The notes beneath the pieces were generated by a model that saw only the letters and a list, made by a program, of their open reading frames with translations, was not told the DNA's origin and ran no database searches. Positions 10,719-20,614 of a DNA stretch of 64,000 nucleotides are shown here, piece after piece. Location of the stretch: assembly GCF_000003195.3 (NCBI RefSeq), contig NC_012873.2:19329161-19393160 (forward strand), in the 5' to 3' direction. Both the position numbers and the translations under genes were made by a program. Position 1 is the stretch's first letter, and each line of letters starts with the position of its first letter. This DNA is from Sorghum bicolor (Eukaryota; Streptophyta; Magnoliopsida; Poales; Poaceae).

Positions 10719-13700
10719 TTATGCATCGATCCATATGCTGGGGTAGTACTTCTTCAAATATTTGCCATTTAACGCTCTGGGAAATTCAACTCCTTCGAGA
10801 GTTTCTAGAATATAGGCATTACCAGGAGCTGAGCGTTTTATCCGATAAGGACCTTCCCAATTAGGAGACCACTTCCCAAACTTTGAACTTTTAGTCCCGA
10901 CTGGCAAAATCAACTTCCATACCAAATCCCCATCGGCAAACTCCTTAGCCTTCACTTTTTTATCATACCATCTGGCAACTCTCTTCTTATTTTCTTCTAT
11001 ACTCATTAAAGCCTTTAACCGATGCCCTGCTAAATCATCTAACTCATCGGTCATCAAAGTGGCACAATCATCGGCAGCCAATTGATCTTGAAAAGATAAT
11101 CGCCTAGATCCAGCCTTAATCTCCCAAGGCAAAACTGCATCATGTCCATACACCAATTGATAAGGTGACACCTTGGTTGATCCATGACAAGCCATCCGAT
11201 AAGACCACAGTGCTTCATTTAACAATGTATGCCACCGCCTAGGATTTTCTTCAATCTTTCGTTTAATAAGCTTGATAATTCCCTTGTTAGACGCTTCGGC
11301 CTGCCCATTGGCTTGAGCATAGTAAGGAGAAGAATTCAACACTTTAATTCCCATACCGATTGCGAATTCATCGAACTCCCCCGACGTGAACATGGTGCCC
11401 TGATCGGTAGTAATCGTTTGGGGAATCACAAATCGGTAAATAATATGCTCCTTCACAAAATCAATCATATTGGCCGATGTGACTTTCTTCAAAGGAATAG
11501 CTTCGACCCACTTGGTGAAATAGTCAGTGGCAACTAGAATGAATTTATGCCCTTTGCTAGATGGTGGATAAATCTGGCCGATCAGATCGATGGCCCACCC
11601 CCGAAACGGCCAAGGTTTTATTATAGGATTCATAGCCGATGCGGGCGCTCTCTGGATATTACCGAACTTTTGACAACCTTGACATCCCTTGAAATATTTA
11701 AAACAATCTTCAAGTATGGTTGGCCAAAAATATCCATTCCTTCGAATCATCCACTTCATCTTAAAAGCTGACTGATGCGCTCCACACACTCCTTCATGGA
11801 TTTCTCCCATCAAACTTCTGGCTTCATCATCACCCAAGCATCGGAGAAGAATTTCGTCGATAGTTCGATAATACAATTCATTTTCAAGGAGCACATACTT
11901 GGTTGCTTGAAATCGAACCCGTCTTTCAACTTTTTTGGATGGATCTTTTAGATAATCAATAATTTCCTCCCTCCAATCACCGGCACTGACTACCGATGTC
12001 GCATTAATCATTGGCTGATATCCCGAGGCATGCTGGGCTAACCGATTAGCGTCTTCATTATGCAATCGGGGAATATGCTCCAATCGGAAGTTCTTGAATT
12101 CCTTTAACAGTTGTATACTTCTCTCGAAATAGGTTATGAGAACTTCACTCCGGCATTCATAGCTTCCGGCCAATTGATTTATAACCAACATGGAATCTCT
12201 GAATACTTCAACAGCATCAGCACGAACTTCTCTTAACAACTCCAATCCCCTGATCAGAGCTTGATACTCAGCCTGATTATTTGTTGATGTAGCAACAATC
12301 GGCAAGGAAAATTCATACTTCCTCCGCTTAGGAGAAACTAATACAATGCCGATTCCTGCTCCCCGGTCACAGGTAGATCCATCAAAGAAGAGCGTCCAGG
12401 GTGCAATTTCCAAGGTTTCCACTAGACCGCAATGCTGAGTCACAAAATCGGCCATAACCTGCCCTTTGACCGCCTTAGCCGATTCGTAACGCAAATCGAA
12501 CTCCGACAGCGCCAAAACCCATTTACCGATCCTACCACTCATAATCGGCATAGATAGCATGTATCGGACCAAGTCATCTTTGCAAACAACAGCACATTCG
12601 GCCGACAACAGGTAATGTCTTAGCTTGATACATGAAAAATATAAGCATAAGCACAGCTTCTCAATGGCCGAATACCTGGTTTCAGCATCAATTAACCTCC
12701 TACTCAAATAATAAATTACCCTCTCTTTCCCTTCAAATTCTTGAACCAAAGCTGAACCGATAACTGATCCATCGGTAGATAAATATAATTTGAAGGGTTT
12801 CCCTTGTTGAGGTGGAACTAAAACTGGAGGGTTTACTAGATACCTTTTGATTTCATCTAGAGCCAACTGCTGTTCTTTTCCCCAAACAAACTCCTGATCG
12901 GCTTTCAATTTAAGAAGAGGACTGAAAGCACGAATTCTCCCAGATAAATTCGATATAAATCTTCTGATAAAATTCACTTTGCCGATCAAAGATTGGAGCT
13001 CGGTTTTATTGGTAGGGGCCACTATTTTATTGATAGCGTCAATAGATCTTCGACTAATTTCAATACCCCTCTGATGTACCATGAAACCAAGAAACTGCCC
13101 TGCCGATACACCAAATGCACACTTGTTGGGATTCATCTTCAATCCATGCTTCCTTGTGCACTCCAACACTCTTCGTAAATCGGCAAGATGCTTTGAGAAA
13201 TCTCCAGACTTGACCACCACATCATCAATATAAATTTCTACGATCTTGCCGATGAACTCATGAAATATAAAATTCATAGCCCTTTGATAAGTAGCACCGG
13301 CATTCCTTAACCCAAAAGTCATGACTATCCATTCAAATAGTCCAACATGACCAGGACACCTGAATGCGGTTTTTGGAATATCCTCTTCTGCCATGAATAT
13401 TTGATTGTAACCCGCATTACCATCCATGAAGCTGATGACCCGATGGCCAGCCGCAGCATCAACCAGTAGATCGGCGACAGGCATTGGGTATCCATCCATC
13501 GGCGTAGCTTTATTGAGATTCCTGAAATCAATGCACACCCGAAGCTTCCCGTTCTTCTTGTAAACCGGGACGACATTGGAAATCCATTCAGCATACCGAC
13601 ACTGCCGAATAAACTTAGCTTCAATAAGTTTAGTGATTTCGGCCTTAATATCAGGTAGAATGTTAGGATTACATCGGCGGGCTGGTTGCTGATGTGGCCG

Positions 13701-13802
13701 AAATCCAGACTTAATGGGTAACCGATGTTCAACAATGGATCGGTCTAAACCAGGCATCTCTGTATAATCCCAAGCAAAGCAATCTTTATATTCCTTTAAC
13801 AA
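10719..13802 (-). CDS. pol: T1 pol: RT, RNase H, second (archaeal-type) RNase H, integrase; 1027 aa open frame
   Basis: The frame is open for 1027 residues. RT: VCIDFRNLNKATP, then catalytic YIDD near residue 190. The first RNase H (about residues 330-455) is degenerate, with STDGS in place of the usual D-A-S and no convincing E/D pair. A second RNase H (about 465-600) has FFDGST, NNQAEYQAL, FRDSMLV and NEDANRLA, giving all four expected acidic positions; this is the archaeal-type domain known from Tat elements. The integrase zinc module (HEGVCGAH ... CQGC) and DDE residues (AIDLIG, TTDQGT, GQAEASN) follow, with a GPY/F module (WEGPYRI) near the end. The true N-terminus lies upstream, beyond the breaks. 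Confidence 0.92.
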   Translation of the reverse strand: MLKEYKDCFAWDYTEMPGLDRSIVEHRLPIKSGFRPHQQPARRCNPNILPDIKAEITKLIEAKFIRQCRYAEWISNVVPVYKKNGKLRVCIDFRNLNKATPMDGYPMPVADLLVDAAAGHRVISFMDGNAGYNQIFMAEEDIPKTAFRCPGHVGLFEWIVMTFGLRNAGATYQRAMNFIFHEFIGKIVEIYIDDVVVKSGDFSKHLADLRRVLECTRKHGLKMNPNKCAFGVSAGQFLGFMVHQRGIEISRRSIDAINKIVAPTNKTELQSLIGKVNFIRRFISNLSGRIRAFSPLLKLKADQEFVWGKEQQLALDEIKRYLVNPPVLVPPQQGKPFKLYLSTDGSVIGSALVQEFEGKERVIYYLSRRLIDAETRYSAIEKLCLCLYFSCIKLRHYLLSAECAVVCKDDLVRYMLSMPIMSGRIGKWVLALSEFDLRYESAKAVKGQVMADFVTQHCGLVETLEIAPWTLFFDGSTCDRGAGIGIVLVSPKRRKYEFSLPIVATSTNNQAEYQALIRGLELLREVRADAVEVFRDSMLVINQLAGSYECRSEVLITYFERSIQLLKEFKNFRLEHIPRLHNEDANRLAQHASGYQPMINATSVVSAGDWREEIIDYLKDPSKKVERRVRFQATKYVLLENELYYRTIDEILLRCLGDDEARSLMGEIHEGVCGAHQSAFKMKWMIRRNGYFWPTILEDCFKYFKGCQGCQKFGNIQRAPASAMNPIIKPWPFRGWAIDLIGQIYPPSSKGHKFILVATDYFTKWVEAIPLKKVTSANMIDFVKEHIIYRFVIPQTITTDQGTMFTSGEFDEFAIGMGIKVLNSSPYYAQANGQAEASNKGIIKLIKRKIEENPRRWHTLLNEALWSYRMACHGSTKVSPYQLVYGHDAVLPWEIKAGSRRLSFQDQLAADDCATLMTDELDDLAGHRLKALMSIEENKKRVARWYDKKVKAKEFADGDLVWKLILPVGTKSSKFGKWSPNWEGPYRIKRSAPGNAYILETLEGVEFPRALNGKYLKKYYPSIWIDA

Positions 13803-14208
13803 ACTAGTTAATTGCCTTTTACACTCAGGATCTAGTTTAGCACTAATAAAAGTAGGCCTAGGCTTATCACCACTTCCTATATCCGATTATACCGCTCGAT
13901 ATTCCTAGCAAATCCCTGGCCTAATTTTCCATCATCGGCGAATCTATCCATTAAAAACCGTCGTCAGAACCGACTGCTTGGATCGGTGGAATCTCATAAT
14001 CGGCAACTTTGAGAAAATCTTTCTCCCAAACATCTCCTGAAATGCACCTAGTCTTTTCATAAGTATCCGCTTCTGCCGATGCGATAACATAAGAAGAATC
14101 CCCTGGGACGATCTCAATCTTGTCACCTACCCACTGAACCAAGCACTGATGCATTGTAGATGGGACACAACAATTGGCATGAATCCAATCTCTCCCCAAT
14201 AATAAATT
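13803..14208 (-). pseudogene. T1 protease end and protease-RT linker, broken
   Basis: Beyond the stop at 14206-14208 the same frame continues (LLLGRDWIHANCC ...) to TAA 13948-13950, where a T-run looks one base short. The RT frame is entered further on, after another stop near 13885. Substitution plus frameshift damage here means T1 cannot make a continuous gag-pol. Confidence 0.75.
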
Positions 14209-15698
14209 CTAGGCACCTTTTCCGCTGATCACGAAAAAGGTTGTCGGCAAGGTCTTGCTGCCGATGGTCAACTCCGCACATATCGCCCCCTTGACCGGAG
14301 ACACGTTTCCCTCGAAGTCTTTGAGCATCATATCGGTCTTGGTCAAATCTTGATCCCCTTTCCCAAGCTTCCGATATACTGCATATGGCATAATATTAAT
14401 AGCAGCCCCACCATCAACTAGGATCTTAGTCATTGGCTGCCCATCAACCCTTCCTTTGAGGAACAAAGCTTTAAGATGCTGCCTCTCGTTATCGGCAGGT
14501 TTCTCAAAGATAGCCGTCATTGGATCCAGAGCCAACTGAGCTATCTGATCAGAAAATCCCAACTCATCGTCACTAGCCGGTGCAAGAAACTCCATCGGCA
14601 ACATGAATACCATGTTGACGCCTGCCGATGGACCTTCTTTCTTAGCGTCTGACGGCTGCCGACTCCCAGAGTTCTCTCCTTTATTTAGCTCTTCCTGCCT
14701 TTCACGTTGCAATCTCCTTTTCTGTGTCTTAGTTAATCCTTGAGGGCACCATGGAGGAAGTGGCCTTTGTCTTGCCGTCGGGCGTTGGTTCTCTCTTGAC
14801 TCCATGCGATGCGTGTTAGTATCCCTGCAAAATATGAATTCATCGGGAACCCGCGCATCAGCCATTCTTTCAAGCTCCTCTTGGTTCCTGGGAAAATACT
14901 GGACACGGTCACCGAGCCGATCGCGAACGCTAAGCCTGCCCCCCAGCCGATCATGAACTGACGCCCTTCCTCTGATCGGCCCATTAAATCGTCGTTCATC
15001 ATCATGATAACGCCGATCGTTCCTGTCGTACCGATCATAACCGTTGCATTCAGGGCAGTCTCTGACAGTAGGAAGCTTGATATTTTCCTCCCAACAATGG
15101 ATGAAGAATGGGCAATTCCAATGATCCCTGTGCCGATTCCACTCCTGTCGGCGTCTCTCTTCTTCCCGTTGATAATCTTCCTGCTGGCGCCGGTACCGAT
15201 CTTCCCGTTGTTGCCATCTCTCTCGAGGCCTTCTATGAGTTATGACAATACCAGATCGAGGAATTCTTCCTGAGCTAGCTCCTTCCTGGACCAAGCCCTT
15301 ACTTCTTGCATCGGCGGTAGTAACTTGATGCTGAGGATCTACCGATGCACTCTTCTCAGCTGTCTCCGACGTTAAGACCTTAGCCTTCCCCTTAGCATCC
15401 AACATGTTCGTCGGGAAAGGATGTTGGTCTATCTTCATCGGCTTCTGGGCTTTGGAACTATCAAACTTGATTCTCCCTGACTCTATGGCCGATTGCAGCT
15501 GTTGTCTAAATACTTTGCACTCATTGGTATCATGTGAAGTTGCATTATGCCACTTGCAATATCTCATCCTCTTCAACTCCTCTGCCGACGGGATCACGTG
15601 GTTAGGTGACAATTTGATTTGACCTTCCTGAAGTAGAAAGTCAAATATCCTATCGGCCTTGGCGGTGTCAAATGCAAACTTCTCTGGTTCCTTCTGCC
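14209..15698 (-). pseudogene. T1 gag C-terminus, zinc motif and retropepsin
   Basis: From the gap leftwards the frame carries a His/Cys motif (CKWHNATSHDTNEC near 15565-15524), then a long charged R/E/Q/D stretch rich in RRQQEDYQREEERRRQ-type sequence. An aspartic protease domain follows, with DGGAAIN near 14405 as active-site motif and, past the stop, NLLLGRDW as the conserved second motif. The DGGA form differs from the usual D-S/T-G-A. The frame is cut by TAG at 14206-14208, in the middle of the protease domain. Confidence 0.85.
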
Positions 15699-15798
15699 NN
15701 NNNNNNNNNNNNNNNNNNNNNNNNNNNNNNNNNNNNNNNNNNNNNNNNNNNNNNNNNNNNNNNNNNNNNNNNNNNNNNNNNNNNNNNNNNNNNNNNNN
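15699..15798. other. Assembly gap (100 N) inside T1 gag
   Basis: Exactly 100 N, the usual placeholder for an unknown gap length. Sequence on its right edge (near 15800-15830) diverges from the matching T2 region, so the join is unreliable. Confidence 0.95.
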
Positions 15799-16008
15799 AA
15801 CAAGTACCACCAGTCAGAAATATCTGTGGAATTGCTTCTCTAGATCGGCCCAAGTAATTACTGAATTGGGAGGCAATGATATGAACCAAGTAAAGGCCGA
15901 TCCAGACAATGATGATGAAAATAGGCGAACCCTCAATTCGTCCCTGTTACCAGCCTCTCCACATTGAATAATGAACCTATTGACATGCTCCATGGTTGAC
16001 GTGTCGTC

Positions 16009-17328
16009 CTATCTGGAAAACTTTGTAAAATCCGGTACTTTGTACCGATGTGGAAGCGGGATCAAATCATACGCTGGAGGATACGGTGTCCGATAAGAAT
16101 AAGTGTTGACTTTGGGTTTTATCCCAAATTGTTCCCTCATTACTTCGGCAATCTTATCGGCCCAATACGCATCGGCATCTTGCCGATGAGGCGGCTGCGG
16201 ATCTGGCATTTGGTGGCGAACCTCCACGTGTCTGTTCGGGACGTGACCTGTATGGAACATCGTATTGGTCACCTGTCCTCCAATCTGCGGACTACCAAAC
16301 TGCTGTCCACCGATTGGCTGTCCTCCGAGTTGCTGTCCAAAATTTATTGGCTGGTTGGGAATTCCCTGACCTTGGAACCCGGGATAAACCTGCCCTTGCT
16401 GGAACCCTGTAGTCTGATAACCCTGCTGGGGCGACTGTGGAAAGGCTTGCTGTCCAAGCCATCCATTATTAGCGTTCATCGGCATAGGTGCTGCCGATGA
16501 TTGGTAATTGGGTACCGTCGTTGAATTGACATACCCTGACTGGGCCATAGGCCTCTGTTGCACCAGCATTGATTCTGCCGATGCGTTAGGCATCTGGAAC
16601 ATTGGATCTTGAGGATTTCCGGTGTGAGGCCTTGCAGTAGTAGTTGTGGTATACCGAGGACTCTGGTTCACCGGCACATTGGAAGGTACCGATGTCATAG
16701 GAGTTTTGCCCCTCATGTCAGTTATCTGTGATGTTCCCGGCGTCAACTCTGGAGGCATACCATAACCCCACCAGTTAGGAGGAAGAGTTAACCCCGACAT
16801 TGCCGATGCCAACATATCTGTTGTCAGTTTATGCTGCCCAACTGAAATTTGTGGGTTGGTTACCATCGGCATAGATAGTGCACCAGTAGTCCCCAATGTA
16901 CTCGGAGGAACGGCAGACTGTGCACTCGCACTTGTCAAGGCAGCCGATGGAGCCGTGACCTCTGGTGCCGTGGGTTGATGATGGGAAGGGCCCACATAAT
17001 CCGGCGGGATTTGTCCTTCCTTGAAGGTTCTTGCCACGGCGTTGAAAACCGTATTAGACAGTACACCAGCTTGGTTAATCAACGCTCGATTGATGGCATT
17101 ATCAACCATGTCTTGAAGCTTGCCAGGATTGGCGTCAAAGGTGACCTGCCGTGGTGCCGGCAGTGCATCTTTCTGGACCACCTCGCCGCTCCTGTTTATG
17201 CTGAAAGACTTCAGGCATTGCTGCTTGAACTCTTCCATAGCTTGGGCAATAGCTTGCTTCTGCTCATCCTTGAGGTTAGCTTCCGTCACGGGGATGACGT
17301 TGTCTTGATCGAGGTCAGAGATCGACAT
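16009..17328 (-). CDS. gag: T1 gag, N-terminal 439 residues, ending at an in-frame stop
   Basis: The frame starts MSISDLDQDNVIPVTE 47 bases from the LTR. The first 100 residues include a helical KQAIAQAMEEFKQQ block. Residues about 150-370 are rich in P, Q, G, M and N with short QQ/GGQ-type repeats. A conserved PPAYDLIPLPHRYKVPDF block precedes the stop at 16006-16008, which replaces a Gln codon that T2 keeps. Downstream sequence continues the same frame towards the N gap (DDTSTMEHVNRF). Gag should form particles and bind element RNA. The stop separates this part from the zinc-finger/protease region. Confidence 0.88.
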   Translation of the reverse strand: MSISDLDQDNVIPVTEANLKDEQKQAIAQAMEEFKQQCLKSFSINRSGEVVQKDALPAPRQVTFDANPGKLQDMVDNAINRALINQAGVLSNTVFNAVARTFKEGQIPPDYVGPSHHQPTAPEVTAPSAALTSASAQSAVPPSTLGTTGALSMPMVTNPQISVGQHKLTTDMLASAMSGLTLPPNWWGYGMPPELTPGTSQITDMRGKTPMTSVPSNVPVNQSPRYTTTTTARPHTGNPQDPMFQMPNASAESMLVQQRPMAQSGYVNSTTVPNYQSSAAPMPMNANNGWLGQQAFPQSPQQGYQTTGFQQGQVYPGFQGQGIPNQPINFGQQLGGQPIGGQQFGSPQIGGQVTNTMFHTGHVPNRHVEVRHQMPDPQPPHRQDADAYWADKIAEVMREQFGIKPKVNTYSYRTPYPPAYDLIPLPHRYKVPDFTKFSR

Positions 17329-17374
17329 GTTGATCTTGATCTTGAATCTGTCCCACCGAGCGTGCTAGAAGATG
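17329..17374 (-). promoter_or_regulatory. T1 leader with primer-binding-site region
   Basis: On the minus strand this starts CATCTTCTAGCACGCTCGG and leads to the gag ATG at 17328. The matching stretch in T2 (61482-61506) reads CTTTGGGCACGCCCAGTGGG, so T1's primer site differs from it at several bases. The tRNA primer was not identified with certainty. Confidence 0.5.
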
Positions 17375-18065
17375 TGTTGATGCAAAAACTAGTCTGCAAA
17401 CACAAAGGGCTAATACCCGATCCAAACGTTAAGGCGTGCCAGCCGATTTGACCTTACTATCGGCAAAGGTGATAACTCGAATACTTTAGTCCTGACAACA
17501 GCGATACGCCCGGATGTCACGGCTAAGAGGTACTCACGCGGAACTTGAGGATACGCCGAGCTTGAGTCGACGAATTCCTAAGAACTCGTAACAAAAAGAA
17601 AACGTATGACGAAGTCGTCGAAAAGTAAATGCTGGAATATGAGTAAAAAACGTGTGTTTGATTGATTGATAGATATCCTGATTACAAGGTCTTAGGGCTT
17701 ATATTTATACCCTGCTCAAAGAGCTACGACCAGACACGATTAGAATTCGAATTCCAAATTACACGGAACCCGTATACAAAACGATACGAATAACATAAGG
17801 AAATAATAAAACCATCCTTCGTGACAAACCGAAATTCCTCCACATGACGACTGGCAGTTTCCGGACTCCTCCTTCGCATCATCGGCAATCCCCCTGCCAT
17901 AGTCATCGGCAGACCCTTTTACTTGGTCATCGGCACCATATTACTGTCTGAGGACTTAGTCACATTCAACCTTTCCCTCATCGGCAACCATCCTTACCAG
18001 CAACCCGCATCGTACTGCCACCCTGTCCTGCCATCCTGGACACGTGCCCAAAAATGGTGTCAACA
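17375..18065 (-). repeat. 5' LTR of T1
   Basis: This LTR lies upstream of T1 gag on the minus strand and is 691 bp long. A minus-strand TATA-like GTATAAATAT lies near 17703-17712. Only two substitutions separate it from 6261-6951. Confidence 0.95.
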
Positions 18066-18318
18066 GGAGTTCACACCCGGAGATAAGGTATTACTTTTAA
18101 ATTCTAGGCTGAAGCTTTTCGGGCATGGAAAACTCCGGAGCAAATGGGAAGGACCATTCAAGGTAATTAATTCATCATCCCATGGAGCTATCACACTTCA
18201 AAATGACAAAGGTACGTTATTCAAGGTAAATCGTCAACGTCTTAAATTATTTGTAGAGCCCAACAAAGAATTAGAAGAAATAGACATAGTCCATTTTTAC
18301 CTTCCCATGGAGAATTAG
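18066..18318 (+). pseudogene. pol: Athila integrase C-terminal (GPY/F) fragment
   Basis: After the repeated GGAGT target site the reading frame resumes (FTPGDKVLLLNSRLKLFG ... KWEGPFKV ... LKLF) and stops at TAG 18316-18318. This is the C-terminal GPY/F module of Ty3/gypsy integrases, which contributes to DNA binding. It is continuous with the frame ending at 6260 once T1 and one target-site copy are removed. Confidence 0.92.
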
Positions 18319-18698
18319 AGCCCGACCTTTTTAATCTGATGTTTTTGGGTCATACATATATTTTCCTAAATAGTTTTGCATCTAGAAACGCGCTCGAGAA
18401 AGTGGGCCCACAGAGGGGCCAGAGAGAGGGCGGGCGCCCAGATCAGGTGGGAGGGCGCCCAGCTCCTGTTCCCCCTCGGTCCCGATTTTCTCTGTTATGG
18501 AAAATGCACTTTTAGTAATCCGAATAATCCCTCAGATGGAAAGTTTCTCACGCACATCGACAGGAGCAACCCGAACAACCCCTAGAGGCACTTTTTGACC
18601 CCTATATAAACAGACCCCTGACATCAGTTTTCAAACACCAATCCACCAAGCCTTCTCTTCTTCTTCAATTAGAGCTTGATTAGTTCCTCGCTGCTCCA
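18319..18698 (+). promoter_or_regulatory. Internal spacer with TATA promoter for the env-position ORF
   Basis: The 380-bp interval between pol and the next ORF contains a GC-rich block with two GGGCGCCC-type motifs (about 18430-18465). A TATA box (CTATATAA, 18602-18609) follows, with a pyrimidine-rich, ATG-free stretch up to ATG 18699. The spacing of about 90 bases from TATA to ATG fits a short 5' untranslated leader. The same GC motif sits upstream of the TATA box in the LTRs, which suggests a duplicated promoter module. Confidence 0.6.
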
Positions 18699-19328
18699 AT
18701 GGCCGAGAAGTTCCACGATGATTGGGAAGTCGTCCCCTTCAACCTCAACATGGAGCCTGTGGAAGACCCCGACGCCCGTGCTCTCGTCCCGGCCAACACA
18801 GAGCGACAGCTAGAAGCTATACCATTACGCCAACGCAGCTCCACCCAATCCTATCATGCTCAACCAGTTCTCACCGCACCGCCACAACCCCTACTCCTCA
18901 AGGGATCATCATCCAAGACGAAGACCACCATAAAGGTGCCAATCGGCACAAGGATCCTTTCACCTAGACCCAATGAGAGGGTCGTTGGAGTCAAGACCAA
19001 CCGGAGCGGCGAGATCAGCAGCATTCGCTACACTACGGAGGAGGAGAGGCCTTACTTTGAAGGGATTACAGCAGCCAAAGTCCGTTTCATCCCTCCAAAG
19101 GCAGCCCCGAAGCACACTCTCAATGCTTTTGAGACACCTCCCAAGCGTCGCAAGACTATAGTAGATATTGATGAGGACGTTCGCAGGCTAGACAGAGTTA
19201 TCATGGACCTCCAGTCCTCGATTAATTCCCTCACTAGGCAGCTCTCTAACCACAACACCATTATACTAGGCCTTAGGCAGGATCTTGCCAGTGCCAATAA
19301 GAAGATTAAGGAGTTAGAGCGCCGCTAA
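18699..19328 (+). CDS. Athila env-position ORF, 209 aa, unknown function
   Basis: An intact 209-residue frame (MAEKFHDDWE ... KKIKELERR) lies between pol and the 3' LTR, where Athila elements carry an env-like or extra ORF. No signal peptide or membrane segment is visible, so it does not look like an envelope protein. The middle is basic and proline-rich (PKRRK near residue 148). The last 55 residues (VRRLDRVIMDLQSSIN ... KKIKELERR) form a strong coiled coil. It has its own TATA box upstream. It is the only undamaged long frame in this Athila copy. The role is unknown; oligomeric nucleic-acid binding is a guess. Confidence 0.75.
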   Translation: MAEKFHDDWEVVPFNLNMEPVEDPDARALVPANTERQLEAIPLRQRSSTQSYHAQPVLTAPPQPLLLKGSSSKTKTTIKVPIGTRILSPRPNERVVGVKTNRSGEISSIRYTTEEERPYFEGITAAKVRFIPPKAAPKHTLNAFETPPKRRKTIVDIDEDVRRLDRVIMDLQSSINSLTRQLSNHNTIILGLRQDLASANKKIKELERR

Positions 19329-20614
19329 GTTATCTAGATTAGACCTTGAGGCAATGCATCTTAGTTATCTATCTTTAAATTCGGTTTAGGTTTACTATTA
19401 TAGTCAGTTTGCTACTAGTCAGTTGTAATAAATGCCTCAAGATTAATAAAGAGTATTATTATTATTATTATTATGTCTTGTGTGTCTCCACTTTATTTTT
19501 GTGCAAGAAAGCAGAAAACAAGTATGGGGGAGATCCCTCAACACGCCAAACACACTTCGACTACACCACTCCACAATTCAGGTACATACTCTGCACACTT
19601 TACTTTACATACACATATCTTAGACTATGCAGAATATTGTTTCCGACATAATAAAGATTAAAATGTTTCTAATCATGATTAATCTCACTCTGTGATATTT
19701 CCTGAAACTTGCAAATCATTTGAAAACCCTGTGTTGCTTAAGTTTGTGTGGAATGTGAGATGGTAGAGTATGAGTTTCTTATTCTTGATATCATTGTTGC
19801 TTGGAGAACTTATTTCAAAATCTTCAAAATTATAGCTACCATACTCAGTGTTTTATATGCCTGATAAAAATGAAAATATTAATTATGATTATAAAGGCTA
19901 TCTACTCTGTATTGAGTTTGTTCAAAATGAGTTAGAACCTTGTTGAGAGATTTATCATGCTCCTAAGATCAAGACATTTATTCAGAAAGATTCACTCTTC
20001 CGAAGTATTATTGCGTTAGAGGCATGGGCTATGCAAAAATAAAGATATTTCGAGGAAATAAAAAGGAGCAAGTGCTCGATAACCTCGCAGAAAAAAATGG
20101 ACAAGTGTCTAGCAGTAGAATTAGGGGTACCTCGGTATCCACTTAAAAAAAGAAGAGAAAAAAATGATAGCCCATGGTCCCTCTAATAAGCAATATGCCA
20201 GCAAGAGTTGACAAAAAATTTAATTTCCAAAGTCTTTGATCTAAGAGTATGACATTCCCCTCCTCGGATCCCGTTTTGATCAGGCAATAAATGCAAAGTA
20301 AGTATGCTTGAGAATTTTTGCAAATTAAAACAGCCTCAGCGAGTTATATAAAAGATAATGAGTGATCTGAGAGAACCTATGAGGATAAAAGGTATGCTAA
20401 ACTTCTTTTCCAAAAATATACAAAAAAAACTCCAAGTGACAAGATTGAGAAGAAAGGATCTCTAATCTTAACCATATACTTCCCTGACTATAGTTCATAG
20501 TGGATTTTAACACCCTGCAGGTATGAAGAGAATGTTTTAAAATGTTTTGCCCCAGATATTGTTCTTAACCATCCTTTTCTCGAGGACGAGTAAAAGCCTA
20601 AGTATGGGGGTATT
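19329..20614 (+). other. Athila 3' noncoding region with polypurine tract
   Basis: About 1.3 kb without a credible gene. It contains an ATT trinucleotide run near 19455-19475 and A-rich stretches. It ends with the polypurine-like AAGTATGGGGGTATT directly before the 3' LTR. A similar AGTATGGGGGAGATC occurs at about 19521, a possible second or ancestral tract. Confidence 0.75.

Larger units (their letters stand above)
6261..18065 (-). mobile_element. Tat-type Ty3/gypsy retrotransposon T1 with antisense mobile-domain gene
   Basis: Identical-length 691-bp LTRs (6261-6951 and 17375-18065; plus-strand reading TGTTGATGC ... GTCAACA) are flanked by target-site duplication GGAGT (6256-6260, 18066-18070). 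Coding runs right to left: gag, zinc-finger/protease, then RT, RNase H, second RNase H and integrase. A plus-strand spliced gene lies between pol and the 3' LTR. The two LTRs differ at only two positions by eye, so insertion is very recent. GCCGAT/ATCGGC is dispersed throughout at about 7.6 sites per kb. Two N gaps interrupt it. Confidence 0.95.
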
